From positions 1,116,001 through 1,180,000 of the forward strand of contig NZ_FOZE01000001.1 in NCBI RefSeq assembly GCF_900113225.1: a DNA stretch of 64,000 bases, written 5' to 3'. The number at the start of each line of letters is the position of its first letter. Position 1 is the first letter of the stretch. The notes beneath the pieces were generated by a model. That model was given only the letters and a program-made list of their open reading frames with translations, was not told where the DNA came from and ran no database searches. A program made the position numbers and the translations under genes. Of this stretch, positions 32,026-41,539 are shown piece after piece. This DNA is from Mitsuaria sp. PDC51 (GTDB taxonomy: Bacteria > Pseudomonadota > Gammaproteobacteria > Burkholderiales > Burkholderiaceae_C).

Positions 32026-33588
32026 GTGTCTGATCTGAGCAAACGCGCTTTCATTGCCACCCCGCTGCTGGCCGCCGCCGGATTGGGCGTCGCCCGCCAG
32101 GCCCAGGCCCAGGGCAGCGAGCGCCCGGCGCCCGCGCCGTACACGCCGCCGCCCCTGGCCCAAGGCCCGTTCACTGCCGCGGTCGATTCCCTGCGCGCGT
32201 CGACGGTGCCGACCTGGTTCCGCGACGCCAAGCTCGGCATCTGGTCGCATTGGGGGCCGCAGGCCGTCCCCGGCCAGGGCGACTGGTACGCCCGCTTCAT
32301 GTACGTGCCCGGCCACCCGCATTACGACCATCACGTCAAGACCTATGGCCATCCGTCGGAGGTCGGCTACAAGGACCTGCTCAAGCTGTGGAAGGCCGAG
32401 CGCTTCGAGCCCGACGCGCTGATGGACCGCTACGTGGCCGCCGGGGCCAAGTACTTCGTGTCGATGGGCGTGCACCACGACAACTTCGATCTGTGGAACT
32501 CCAAGCACCACCGCTGGAACGCCACCCAGGTCGGTCCCATGCGCGATGTGGTGGGCGACTGGTCCCGCGCCGCGCGCAAGCGCGGACTCCGCTTCGGCGT
32601 ATCCGAGCATCTGGGCGCCAGCCACAACTGGTGGTGGACCAGCCACCAGTGCGACCAGTTCTGGCCCAAGCTCGGCGTGGCCTACGACGGCGCCAAGCCC
32701 GAGAACGCCGACCTCTACCACGAGCCGCACAACACGCCTTACCTCAACCGCGGCGGCGACTGGTACACGACCAATCCGAAGTTCCACGAGATCTGGTACC
32801 GCCGCATCATCGACCTGATCGACAGCCACCAGCCCGACCTGCTGTATTCGGACGGCGGCATCCCGTTCGGCGCCGTGGGCCGCGCCGCGATCGCGCACCT
32901 GTTCAACACCTCGCTGCGCCGCAACGGCGAGATGCAGGCCGTCTACAACCACAAGGCCCTGGGGTCCGGCGAGTTCATCCGCGAGATCGGCGTGCAGGAC
33001 GTCGAGCGCGGCGTGCTCGAGGGCATCAACGCGCTGCCCTGGCAGACCGACACCTCCAACGGTGACTGGTTCTTCTCCGAGCACGATCGCTACAAGACGC
33101 CGGCGCAGGTGCTGACCATGCTGTGCGACATCGTCAGCAAGAACGGCAACATGCTGCTCAACGTGGTGCAGCGGGCCGACGGCACGCTCCCGCCCGAATC
33201 GGACCGGCTGTTGACCGAGATGGCCGCGTGGATGGCGGTCAACGCGCCGGCGATCCACGGCACGCGGCCGTGGAAGGTGCATGGCGAAGGCCCGACCGAA
33301 GCCGCCGGCGGCGCCTTCAAGGAAGACACCGCCTACACGGCGCAGGACCTGCGCTTCACCACCCGGGACGGCGCGCTGTACGCCTTGACGCTGGGCGAGC
33401 CCAAGGGCCAGGTGAACATCGTGTCGCTGCGCACCGGCAATGCGCAGGAGTCCCGCCCGGTCCGTCGGGTCGAGCTGCTGGGCGCGGGCGCCGTGCGCTT
33501 CCGCCAGACCGCCCAGGCCTTGCAGGTCGAAGTGCCGGAGCGTCTGCCCAGCCGGCATGTCAGCGCGCTGCGCATCGCCTTCGCCTGA
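32026..33588 (+). CDS. Secreted alpha-L-fucosidase (GH29)
   Basis: This GH29-like enzyme shows TWFRDAKLGIWSHWGPQAVPG at the start of the barrel, AKYFVSMGVHHDNFDLWNSK, and LLYSDGGIPFG, which fits the nucleophile Asp of the family. It would release L-fucose from glycans. I chose the GTG at 32026 because GGAG lies six bases upstream and the protein then starts with a signal peptide (SKRAFIATPLLAAAGLGVARQAQAQ), Tat-like with a Lys-Arg pair. The longer ATG form at 31972 starts inside the second operator. The product is 520 residues. It converges on a GH2 gene. Confidence 0.85.
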   Translation: MSDLSKRAFIATPLLAAAGLGVARQAQAQGSERPAPAPYTPPPLAQGPFTAAVDSLRASTVPTWFRDAKLGIWSHWGPQAVPGQGDWYARFMYVPGHPHYDHHVKTYGHPSEVGYKDLLKLWKAERFEPDALMDRYVAAGAKYFVSMGVHHDNFDLWNSKHHRWNATQVGPMRDVVGDWSRAARKRGLRFGVSEHLGASHNWWWTSHQCDQFWPKLGVAYDGAKPENADLYHEPHNTPYLNRGGDWYTTNPKFHEIWYRRIIDLIDSHQPDLLYSDGGIPFGAVGRAAIAHLFNTSLRRNGEMQAVYNHKALGSGEFIREIGVQDVERGVLEGINALPWQTDTSNGDWFFSEHDRYKTPAQVLTMLCDIVSKNGNMLLNVVQRADGTLPPESDRLLTEMAAWMAVNAPAIHGTRPWKVHGEGPTEAAGGAFKEDTAYTAQDLRFTTRDGALYALTLGEPKGQVNIVSLRTGNAQESRPVRRVELLGAGAVRFRQTAQALQVEVPERLPSRHVSALRIAFA

Positions 33589-33665
33589 CCGTCCACGGAT
33601 TCCCCGGCACCGGCACGCACGCGACAACGCGGCGACGGTCCCGGGGTTTGGGTGGCTTGCCGCGC

Positions 33666-35741
33666 TCAGCGGGCGGGGCCGCCGGCCTCGCCGGTCTTTG
33701 CGGTCTCTCCGACCTTCCCGATCTCCCATTCGACGCCGTCGGCGCTGCCCCGGTCGTCGGTGACCTTGAGCACGGCGCGGCCCGCCTCGAGCACCACGCC
33801 GGGCCAGCGGGCGATGCGGTCCACCACGTCCACCGTGCCCATCCCCTTGCCATTGACCTCCAGCGTCGCCTGGCGCGCATTGCTGTAGGCCTTGATGTCT
33901 ACCGGACCCGCGGGCCGTTGGACGAGGCGCTTGCTGGTCAGGTGCAGCACCGGCTGCCTGCTCCACCAGGCGCGCATCAGGTGATAGGCGTCCTTCAGGT
34001 GGCGCCGGTCGTAGCTGACCAGTCCCTTGTCATTGCGACCGGTGGTGTCGCCCTCGTGGCGGTTCGCCGCGGCATGGTCGAAGCCCAGCCAGATGAAGCT
34101 GCCCCACAGGAAGGGCCGCCGGGCGACCTCGGCCGCATAGGTTTCGTGGAACAGCGCCTGGTACTGCTCGGGATGCCAGCGCCCGCCCGGCTCGGGGCGA
34201 CGCGGCGGGTCCTCCTGCTGGACGACGCTGGCGCCCGCGCCGAACTCGCCCAGGCCGATGGGCTTGTCCGGCATGCGGGCGTGCAGCTTGTCGGCCCAGG
34301 GGCCGATGTCCTTGAACTCGCCGTCGTACCAGCCCCAATAGCGGTTGTAGGACGCCAGGTCAGTCTGCAGCGCCATCGGATGGTCATCCGGCGCGCAGCA
34401 GTGGGCATAGGTGGTCAGCCGCGAGGGATCCTCCTGCTTGGCCAGCGCGTGCAGGTCGGCCAGCAGGGCGCGGATGGGCTCGTCGCTGCGGTAGACCTCG
34501 TTGCCCACGCCCCAGACGGCGACCGAGGCGTGATGGCGGTTCTGGCGGATCAGCTCCCGCAGCTGGGCCTGGATGTTGTCGCGGAACGCGGCGGTCTCCG
34601 CCATCAAGGCATTCAGCGGGATCTCGGTCCACACCACCAGGCCGAGCTGGTCGGCCCGCTCGTAGGTGTAGGCGGGGTGCTGGTAGTGGACCAGGCGCAG
34701 GCCGGTGAGGCCCAGGTCCATCAGGAGGCGCAGGTCCTCGTCGATCTCCGCGGGGCCCACCGCCACGCCGCGGCCGGGGCGGCCGGCGTGGAAGTAGTTG
34801 ACGCCATGCAGCGGGTAGGGCTTGCCGTTGAGCAGGAAACCGCGCTGCGGGTCGACGCCGAACTGGCGCAGGCCCACCGGCAGCTGCACCGTGTCGGCCA
34901 CGCTGCGGGCGTCCATCAGCTCGGCGCTGAGGCGGTAGAGATACGGGTCGGGGATCCCTTGCCACAGGTGGGGCTGCCGCACGTCGAGCGTCGCCGTCGC
35001 CGTGATCGGCGCGCCGGGCGCGAGCCGCAGCGATTGCGACTGCTGCGCCACGGAGCGCCCTGCGGCATCACGCAGCGTCAATCGCAGCTGACGCACGGCC
35101 GGCTGGTCGCCGTCGTTGCGCAGCTGCACCTGCAGCTGGAGGCGCGCCCGCTCGGCGTTCAGTTGCTCGATGTCCACGCGCACCCCGGGGCCGCCGTGGT
35201 CCAGCAACTCGATGTGGGCCTGCGGGGTCTCGATGAGGCGCACCGGCCGGATCAGTCCGCCGAAGACGGTGAAGTCGCCCGCCAGCGGCGCCACGTGCGG
35301 TAGCTTGCCGTTGTCGACGCGCACGGCGACGACGTTGGGCCCCGGCCGCAGCAGCGCCGTGATGTCGAAGCGGAAGCGCGCATAGCCGCCCTCGTGGCGA
35401 CCCGCGTGGCGGCCGTTGACCCACACGTCGGCGGCGAGCGTCGCGGCGTCGAACTCCAGGAAGCGCCGCGTCGCGCCGCCGGGCGCCACGTCCAGGCTGC
35501 GGCGGTACCAGGCGGCGCCGCGGTAGGGGCTGCCGCCGGTCTCGCCATCGGGCACGTTGTAGGTGTGCGGCAGGGCGACGGTGGACCAGGCGGCATCGTC
35601 GAAGTCCGGCGCCTCGGCGCCCGCCACGTCGGCGCGCTGGAAGCGCCAGGCGCTCTCCAGCGCGGTGGTCACGCGGGCGGCCTGAGCGTGCAGGGCAAAC
35701 AGGCTGAGCGCCAAGGCAAGCAGGGAGCGAAGCATCGTCAA
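33666..35741 (-). CDS. Secreted glycoside hydrolase family 2 (beta-galactosidase-like)
   Basis: This 691-residue protein has a signal peptide (residues 1-21, ending LFALHAQA). A jelly-roll sugar-binding domain follows (WYRRSLDVAPGGATRRFLEF, DVWVNGRHAGRHEGGYARF), then an Ig-like domain and a TIM barrel. The catalytic acid/base Glu is in VAVWGVGNEVY and the nucleophile in GLGEFGAGASV. GH2 includes beta-galactosidase, mannosidase and glucuronidase; which one is unresolved. The C-terminal 20 residues are Gly/Glu/Ala-rich. With the convergent GH29 gene it suggests breakdown of a fucosylated galactoside. Confidence 0.85.
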   Translation of the reverse strand: MTMLRSLLALALSLFALHAQAARVTTALESAWRFQRADVAGAEAPDFDDAAWSTVALPHTYNVPDGETGGSPYRGAAWYRRSLDVAPGGATRRFLEFDAATLAADVWVNGRHAGRHEGGYARFRFDITALLRPGPNVVAVRVDNGKLPHVAPLAGDFTVFGGLIRPVRLIETPQAHIELLDHGGPGVRVDIEQLNAERARLQLQVQLRNDGDQPAVRQLRLTLRDAAGRSVAQQSQSLRLAPGAPITATATLDVRQPHLWQGIPDPYLYRLSAELMDARSVADTVQLPVGLRQFGVDPQRGFLLNGKPYPLHGVNYFHAGRPGRGVAVGPAEIDEDLRLLMDLGLTGLRLVHYQHPAYTYERADQLGLVVWTEIPLNALMAETAAFRDNIQAQLRELIRQNRHHASVAVWGVGNEVYRSDEPIRALLADLHALAKQEDPSRLTTYAHCCAPDDHPMALQTDLASYNRYWGWYDGEFKDIGPWADKLHARMPDKPIGLGEFGAGASVVQQEDPPRRPEPGGRWHPEQYQALFHETYAAEVARRPFLWGSFIWLGFDHAAANRHEGDTTGRNDKGLVSYDRRHLKDAYHLMRAWWSRQPVLHLTSKRLVQRPAGPVDIKAYSNARQATLEVNGKGMGTVDVVDRIARWPGVVLEAGRAVLKVTDDRGSADGVEWEIGKVGETAKTGEAGGPAR

Positions 35742-35877
35742 CGGGCCCGGAAGTTGGGAAGCGCGCCACCTCGAACGCGGCGAGGCAAGTTAATGCGGCG
35801 ACCGAACTAATGTAGGGACGAGCGCGTGTCGTGGCCATTGGCGAAAACACGCCCGTGGCGGCGTGCTGCGCATCGCG

Positions 35878-36391
35878 CTACAGCAGCGGCAGCCGCACCT
35901 CGACCCGCAGGCCGTGGCCGCCGGCCGCCTCTGCCAACACGATGCGGCCGCCATGGCCCGACACGACCGAGCGCGCGAGCGTTGCGGGACCGGTACAGCA
36001 CCTGCGTCCCGCGCGTGACCAGGATGGCGGGCTGGCGCTCGGGCGAGGTGTCGTACTCCTCCACGATGGAGGCGTGCAGCAGGTCCAGCGCCTGCCGGCG
36101 CCGCTCGGGCGTGCTGTCGGTGTCGTCGGCGATCGCCAGGATGGTCGGGTAGATCTGCTTCGACTGGAGCAGCAGGAAGGCGCGCCCGCCCTGGTGCAGC
36201 AGATAGGCGATGCCCAGCACCCACAGCAGCATCAGCAGCGCCAGCTGGGCCACCAGCAGGCGCCGCACCAGGCTGGGCCGGACCACGGCGAGCAGTGCCT
36301 CGCGCAGGCCCCGGCCCACGCGGACGAGGACAAGGACGAGGGCGGCCCGCGGCCCCGGCGGCGGGGGCAGGCGGAAGGACGACGCGGTCAT
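35878..36391 (-). pseudogene. Sensor histidine kinase with internal deletion
   Basis: The start at 36391 overlaps the response-regulator stop by four bases, as usual for a two-component operon. About 130 residues are intact: a membrane helix (RRLLVAQLALLMLLWVLGIAYLL) and the start of a TctE-type periplasmic domain (up to GTQVLYRS). Around 35985-36000 the reading jumps to a different frame that encodes only the last kinase strand region, LARSVVSGHGGRIVLAEAAG, then VRLPLL and a stop at 35878. HAMP, the His-containing dimerisation domain and most of the ATPase domain are missing, about 240 residues. It cannot be a working kinase. Confidence 0.8.
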
Positions 36392-37053
36392 CGCGTCTCC
36401 TGGTCGATCACGTAGCCCACGCCGCGCACCGTCCGCACCCAGCCGTCGCCGATCTTGCGGCGCAGGTTGGCCATGTGCACGTCCAGCGCGTTGCTCGCGT
36501 TGCCCGGGCCGCCGGGCAGCACCTGCTCCTCCAGCGTGCGCCGCGTCACGATGCGGCCGGCCCGCATCATCAGCAGCCGCAGCAGCTCGTATTCGCTGAC
36601 GGTCAGCTCCACCGGCTGGCCCTCGACGCTGACCCGGCGCGTGGGCATGTGCAGCTGCAGGCCGCGCAGCGACAGCAACTCGCCGTCGAAGCCGTAGCTG
36701 CGGCGCGCCAGCGCGCGGATGCGGGACAGCAGCTCGGCCAGCTCGAAGGGCTTGACCAGGTAGTCGTCGGCGCCGGAATCCAGGCCGTTGAGCCGGTCCT
36801 GCAGCGCATCGCGCGCGCTCAGGATCAGCACCGGCAGCGACCCGTGCTCGCGCCGCAGCCGCGCGAGCAGCTGCAGCCCGTCGCCGTCGGGCAGGCCCAG
36901 GTCCAGCAGCACCAGGTCGCAGGGCTGCTGCGACAGCTGGTGCCAGGCGGCGGCGATCTGGCGGGTCCACACGACGTCCATGCCCTGGTCGGTCAGCGCG
37001 ATGCGCACGCCATTGCCGAGGTCGAGGTCGTCCTCGATCAGGAGAATCTTCAT
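36388..37053 (-). CDS. OmpR-family response regulator (TctD/QseB-like)
   Basis: This 221-residue protein has an N-terminal receiver domain with acidic pocket EDD, phospho-acceptor Asp51 (LVLLDLGLPDGDG) and Lys101 (YLVKPFE). The C-terminal winged-helix DNA-binding domain carries ELTVSEYELLRLLM and VRTVRGVGYVID. The ATG at 37053 is chosen; the longer in-frame opening runs through unrelated sequence. Its partner kinase next door is a deletion remnant, so the regulator may be orphaned or phosphorylated by another kinase or small donor. Confidence 0.92.
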   Translation of the reverse strand: MKILLIEDDLDLGNGVRIALTDQGMDVVWTRQIAAAWHQLSQQPCDLVLLDLGLPDGDGLQLLARLRREHGSLPVLILSARDALQDRLNGLDSGADDYLVKPFELAELLSRIRALARRSYGFDGELLSLRGLQLHMPTRRVSVEGQPVELTVSEYELLRLLMMRAGRIVTRRTLEEQVLPGGPGNASNALDVHMANLRRKIGDGWVRTVRGVGYVIDQETR

Positions 37054-37237
37054 GGCCGGCATTGGACCAGTCCGCGAAGCCTCCGCGCCGCCGCCGGCGC
37101 GGCGCTTCATCGATTCTTCATGTGACCCACAGCCCGGCTTCATGGCGTCGGTCAACGTCACCGGCGTTTGCGGGCGACGACGATGGCGATGGCCAGGATC
37201 GAGCCACGCGACCGCGGCCGGATCGAGACGGTGAAGG

Positions 37238-38923
37238 CTACGGTCTGCGAGCGTCCGCGGCGTCGCCGGCCGGCGCAACCGGGACGGACACGGCCGGCAG
37301 GGCCTCGGGCGGCAGGCCAGCCACGGCGCGCGCCCACATGCGCCGGTAGAGCGCTTCCAGGTCGCGCGCGAAGGCGCGTGAATCGATCCACGGCCGGATC
37401 GGCGGCTTGGGCCCGGTCGCGAGCGCGCAGGCGCGTTCCACGTAGTCATCGAGCGACTCGCAGACCAGCTCCGGCAGACCGGCCTCGGCGAGCAGGCTCT
37501 CCGCCACGCGCGACGCGAAGCCGTCCCCGCGCAGCGTCACGACCGGCACGCCGGCCGCGAGCGCATCGCTGGTCGTCGTGTGGCCGTTGTAGGGCCAGGT
37601 GTCGAGCGCCAGGTCCGCGGCGGCCAGGCGGTTCCAGTGCGCGGCCATGTCCACCGGCGGCATGAACACCAGGCGCTCGGGCACGATGCCGTGCCGCGCG
37701 GCTTCCTCGCGCAGCCGCGCGTCCGCCTGCTCGCCGCCGCTGAGCTGCCACAGCAGCGCCGAGGGCAGGCGATGCAGCAGCACCATCCAGGCTTCGAAGA
37801 TCGGCGGCAGGACCTTGTGCACCACGTTCGCCGACAGCAGCACGATCGCGTCCTCGGGCAGGCCCAGCGCGGCGCGCGGCGTCGGCACGATGCGGCGCGT
37901 CGCGTCGCCGGGCTGGTAGCAGCGCGGCAGCTGCGCGATGCGCTCGCTGTAGAACGGGGCGTCGGCCAGCGGCGTCACGATCGGGTCGCCGATGACGTAG
38001 TCGATGTAGTCCGCGCCGCAGGTGCCTGGGAAACCCAGCCACGCGACCTGCACCGGCGCCGGCCGCGCGGCCAGCGCGGTGAAGCGGCTGCCGGCCGTGT
38101 GGCCCTTGAGGTCGACCGCGATGTCCACGCTCTCGGCGCGCATGCGCGCGGCGATGCCGGCCGCGTCGAGCGCGCCGACATCGATGAAGCGGTCGCAGGC
38201 GGCGCGCACGCGCTGCTGCAGCGGCGAGCCGTCGTCCGGTCCATGCGAGAACAGCAGCACCTCGAAGTCCGCGCGGTCGCGGCACTCGAGCACCTCCACC
38301 ATCAGCGCCGCCGTCGCGTGGGCGTGGAAGTCGCCGGACAGGTAGCCGATGCGCAGCCGCGGTTTGTCGACCGCCCGCGCGGGCGGCAGGGACGCGATGC
38401 CGCGGCTCAGGAAACGCGTGCTCAGGCGCGCGACCTTGAGCAGGTCGGCCGGCGCGTGGGGCAGGGCGGCCAGCGCGAAGGGCACGCCGAACTCGTCGTC
38501 CGCCGCCTCGGGCTTGGCGCGCAGCGCCGCGTGCAGCGCCTGCAGATTGGCGTCGAAGTCGTCCCAGCGCGCGCATTGCTGGTCGCCATGGGCCTGGTAG
38601 GCCTGCGCCATGACGCTGTCGGGACGCAGCGCGGCCACGGTGCGGAAGCACTCCGCCGCCTCGGTCTTCATCTGCAGCGTCTGCAGCGCGAAGGCGAGCT
38701 GCAGGTAGGCGTCGATGTCGTCGATCTTCAGCGCCAGCGCCTGCATCAGCGGCCCGATCGCCGCCTGCGCCTGGCCGCTGCGCCGCAGCGACTCGCCCAG
38801 GTAGCGCTGCAGCGGGTTGGACGCGACGTGGGCATGCGGCGCGAGCAGCGCCGCCGCCTCGGCGTGGCGGCCGCGGCCCATCTCGTGGAGGGCGGCGCGC
38901 AGCAGGTCTTCGAGGGCATCCAT
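37238..38923 (-). CDS. OGT-like glycosyltransferase family 41 protein with N-terminal TPRs
   Basis: This 561-residue protein has TPR-like helices in the first 150 residues (ALKIDDIDAYLQLAFALQTL, AAECFRTVAALRPDSVMAQA). A GT41/SPINDLY catalytic domain follows: LRIGYLSGDFHAHATAALM, VDIAVDLKGHTAGSRF, QVAWLGFPGTCGADYIDYV and VLLSANVVHKVLPPI. Bacterial members transfer sugars to proteins such as adhesins or flagellin, or take part in polysaccharide synthesis. The acceptor is unknown. Its start lies 58 bp from the LexA box of the divergent radical SAM fragment. Confidence 0.88.
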   Translation of the reverse strand: MDALEDLLRAALHEMGRGRHAEAAALLAPHAHVASNPLQRYLGESLRRSGQAQAAIGPLMQALALKIDDIDAYLQLAFALQTLQMKTEAAECFRTVAALRPDSVMAQAYQAHGDQQCARWDDFDANLQALHAALRAKPEAADDEFGVPFALAALPHAPADLLKVARLSTRFLSRGIASLPPARAVDKPRLRIGYLSGDFHAHATAALMVEVLECRDRADFEVLLFSHGPDDGSPLQQRVRAACDRFIDVGALDAAGIAARMRAESVDIAVDLKGHTAGSRFTALAARPAPVQVAWLGFPGTCGADYIDYVIGDPIVTPLADAPFYSERIAQLPRCYQPGDATRRIVPTPRAALGLPEDAIVLLSANVVHKVLPPIFEAWMVLLHRLPSALLWQLSGGEQADARLREEAARHGIVPERLVFMPPVDMAAHWNRLAAADLALDTWPYNGHTTTSDALAAGVPVVTLRGDGFASRVAESLLAEAGLPELVCESLDDYVERACALATGPKPPIRPWIDSRAFARDLEALYRRMWARAVAGLPPEALPAVSVPVAPAGDAADARRP

Positions 38924-38981
38924 GGGCGGCGATTATGTCGGCCGCGAAGATGCCGACGGGCACTGGCAATCCGGCTGATTA

Positions 38982-38997
38982 CTGTATAAATTGACAG
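38982..38997 (+). promoter_or_regulatory. LexA (SOS) box before the interrupted radical SAM gene
   Basis: CTGTATAAATTGACAG matches the proteobacterial consensus CTGT-N8-ACAG. It ends one base before the ATG at 38999, so the box overlaps the likely promoter and the message would be nearly leaderless unless a later start is used. Confidence 0.8.
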
Positions 38998-38998
38998 T

Positions 38999-39340
38999 AT
39001 GCCGCAAGACACCAAGATCGCCAGGCCGCCGCTGTACATCCAGGCCGATGCCCTGAAGGGCCGGGGCAGCGGCTGGGCCATGCCGCACCGCTTCGAATCG
39101 CGCGAGCGCGAACAGTACGACGACGGCTGGGGCACGCTGGACCAGACGGCGCTGGAGGAGCATGTCGCGCCCAGGACCGAGATCATCGAGGAGCAGGCCC
39201 GCAAGATCCTCAGCGGCAACCAGTCGCCGGACATCGGCTTCGACCTCTCGATCAATCCCTACCGCGGCTGCGAGCATGTTATGCGAACGCAGAATGTGTG
39301 GAGCAGCAGCCCCTCTTGGGGCGGAGGGCGGAGTTTTTGA
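38999..39340 (+). pseudogene. PA0069-family radical SAM protein, N-terminal fragment cut by island insertion
   Basis: Residues 1-93 match the N-terminus of PA0069-type radical SAM proteins (for example ILSGNQSPDIGFDLSINPYR then GCEH). After base 39278 the frame runs into island sequence (VMRTQNVWSSS...) and stops at 39340. The break falls inside the CX3CX2C iron-sulfur motif: the first Cys (residue 91) is present, the next two are missing. The remaining 3' part should lie beyond the right end of the island, outside the window. A LexA box controls the fragment. A complete diverged homologue is carried at 47764-48882. Confidence 0.85.
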
Positions 39341-39616
39341 CCCAAGCGATATAGGAAGGTCTGAAGCGCCCCTCCTTCGCTGAGCTCACCATCTTGCCAG
39401 CGCTCGGTCGAAGGAGGGGGCAGCGCCTCCACAGGCTGAGCCGGAGAGGCTCCGTGCTCTTTGCTGCCGCCATGGGCTTGACGCTCAGGTTGCAAGCCTC
39501 CCAGCCCTTCGCCGTGCGCGATGAACAGGTCCTTGAAGGTGTCGAGAGTGGGTACCGCGTCGTCGTCGTCCCTTGGGCCACCGCTTGAGCCTGAAGCTCA
39601 GCACGTTCACGGAGCC
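39279..39616. other. Island left end without a convincing gene; possible degenerate minus-strand remnant
   Basis: The first 45 bases include GCCCC-TCTT-GGGGC, a small hairpin near the element end. On the minus strand a stretch reads DDDAVPTLDTFKDLFIAHGE and continues open toward the end with no proper start, next to another frame reading LSFRLKRWPKGR. This looks like one frameshifted coding remnant, but I do not recognise it. Confidence 0.4.
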
Positions 39617-41263
39617 CTAGGTTCGCGGAGAGTCCGACTCGGGAGTGTTGTCGTCGACGATGCTGGCAAACAGTCCTGGAACTTCAGTTGAGAGCATCTC
39701 CACATCGGCACTCTTAGTTGGAGGTGTGAAGGTGTACAGCGAGGCGACGCCAGACACCTTCCTCGCCGTCACGCGGTGCCTCGTTCCGTCTGCGATTGGG
39801 GTGACCTCAATGACATCGCAGAGCGTGTTGCCCACCAGCGGCGGAAGGTCCACAGGAACACCAAACACTGAGATGCGCTCGCCCTTGGGGAAACGCAAGA
39901 TGAGACTTATCCGCTGTTTAGGAGTCGGCACGAAGACATCGTCAGCCGACGCCGAGTTCACGACGAACTCAACAAACTCATCATAGGAAGAATCGGGTGC
40001 AGCAAGCGTGCCGGATGCGGCATGAGCCGCTCGTTGTAGCGCGTTGTACTCGTCCTTCTTAAACGGGTGACCGTCGATGAAGGGAATTTCCAACTTGAGG
40101 TGCTTCGCAACCAACTGAGCGTTGCATGCATAGCTCAAACGAACAGCGTGAGTTCTCAGAAGTGGAGCTTCGGACAGTCGCGTGATGTCCCACGGCCCAG
40201 CGGACTTGCCATAGGCGAAGACTTCAAGCTTGCAGTTCCAGTCCGAGAGTAGACGACTCAGCAGTTCGAAGGTCTTCTGCAGGTGCGGCAAGGAGCGAAG
40301 GTCCTTCCTATTCCACACAGCCGTGCTGACCTCCAGCGTAACGTCCAGTGACCCCAGCCGTTCCCCTGCAACGTGAACGCGCACCGCAATCACGACAGCT
40401 CCGCCATACAGCTCTCCGCGGACCGTTACGGATTGGCGTCCTGCCGTTGCAGCACCTTCAAAGTGAACCTCTTCCGTAGTTGTTCCGTCTGGAGGCTGTA
40501 GCTTTAAAGTAAGCATTGCCTGCTCGGTCACAGGGGTCAGCTCAAGCCGGCCAGGTCCGCGGTCTTCGCTCAAGTACTCCAGCAGTGCGGAACCGAAGAA
40601 ACGAAGGTCGGTGAACTCGATAGAGGCGACTTCCCCATGAGCGCTCACTGCGGCCATGGCCGCTGATATTGCTTCCATGTCCGTACCCGTCAGGCGAAGC
40701 TTGACGTCGAAGTTCTCCTTGGCGACGAGTTCCAGCACATGACCTTCGGGACCGAATGAGCTCTTGACGGCGATGCGCTTGTCCTTCCCATTCAAGAATG
40801 CCTCTGTCGCCCGATGCACCGACGTGACCGCGTTGTGCGCCTGAGGACTGGGGACGATGCTCAGCATCGTCCTCATGCGTTCTTGCACTACCGTCTCGCT
40901 GATGTGAGACTCCACCAAGTGGCGGAGAGCCAGTTGCTCCGCGCCTCGCTTCCAGTCACGTAGGAGTTCTCGCGTGTAGGTGGTCACATCCCCGTCAATT
41001 CTCCGAGAGCAGGAATGGCATACCCAGATTCCGTTCTCCAAGGAGCGTCGTTCTGCGGGCGACTGCAAGGGGTCAAACCTCGGACCGCCCTTGGCCGCGG
41101 CGCAAATGTGGGCTGCAACGCCGATGCTCACGGACTCGGTCGGGGTTCCAGCGGGACCTACCGTGCCATTTCGGCAGTCTGGGTTAGAGCAGATGTAGCC
41201 GGCACGCTCGGCAAGCTTCTGTCGCGCAGCTGCATTGAAGTCATCCCGAGCGGCTCTTCCCAT
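39617..41263 (-). CDS. HNH-nuclease-domain protein with long unknown C-terminal region
   Basis: This is a 548-residue protein. The N-terminal 110 residues carry an HNH/treble-clef layout: Cys25 and Cys30 (YICSNPDCR), the AAHICAAAKGGPRFD core with His52, then NGIWVCHSCSRRIDGD with the second Cys pair (82, 85), and YTRELLRDWK. Such domains cut DNA and are common in defence genes. The remaining 430 or so residues are mixed alpha/beta with no motif I recognise and may sense the trigger. It is divergent from the NERD-NTPase gene; the pair may be one system. Confidence 0.7.
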   Translation of the reverse strand: MGRAARDDFNAAARQKLAERAGYICSNPDCRNGTVGPAGTPTESVSIGVAAHICAAAKGGPRFDPLQSPAERRSLENGIWVCHSCSRRIDGDVTTYTRELLRDWKRGAEQLALRHLVESHISETVVQERMRTMLSIVPSPQAHNAVTSVHRATEAFLNGKDKRIAVKSSFGPEGHVLELVAKENFDVKLRLTGTDMEAISAAMAAVSAHGEVASIEFTDLRFFGSALLEYLSEDRGPGRLELTPVTEQAMLTLKLQPPDGTTTEEVHFEGAATAGRQSVTVRGELYGGAVVIAVRVHVAGERLGSLDVTLEVSTAVWNRKDLRSLPHLQKTFELLSRLLSDWNCKLEVFAYGKSAGPWDITRLSEAPLLRTHAVRLSYACNAQLVAKHLKLEIPFIDGHPFKKDEYNALQRAAHAASGTLAAPDSSYDEFVEFVVNSASADDVFVPTPKQRISLILRFPKGERISVFGVPVDLPPLVGNTLCDVIEVTPIADGTRHRVTARKVSGVASLYTFTPPTKSADVEMLSTEVPGLFASIVDDNTPESDSPRT

Positions 41264-41539
41264 ACTTCCATCCCAAGTTCAGTCCGTACGAACCGTGCCC
41301 TTCAGAGCATCTAGTGGCAAACCATCGTATCTCGGCAGCGAGGACGGTCCTGACCTCGCTCCTCAGCATCCCGGTAAGTTCGTTGGCCGCGGCCGGCGGC
41401 GGCAGCCCTTTGGCGCGGACAGACGGGACTTAGAAGAATGTGGCCGACGGCGCGCCTCACGAATGAGGCATGAACGGTTGTGCCGGTTCGGTAAGACACA
41501 CTCGTCGCCCAGCTAGCCTATTTCGCACCCTCGCTGACC
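41264..41539. promoter_or_regulatory. Divergent intergenic region between HNH and NERD-NTPase genes
   Basis: This 276-bp gap must contain both promoters. I see no clear consensus pair, repeat or operator, and ORFs crossing it lack family features. Confidence 0.4.

Noticed and set aside
37158-37391. Minus-strand frame ending ILAIAIVVARKRR, resembling a PEP-CTERM/sorting tail
   Set aside because: No secreted protein precedes it, no Pro-Glu-Pro motif is present, and it overlaps the GT41 gene end.
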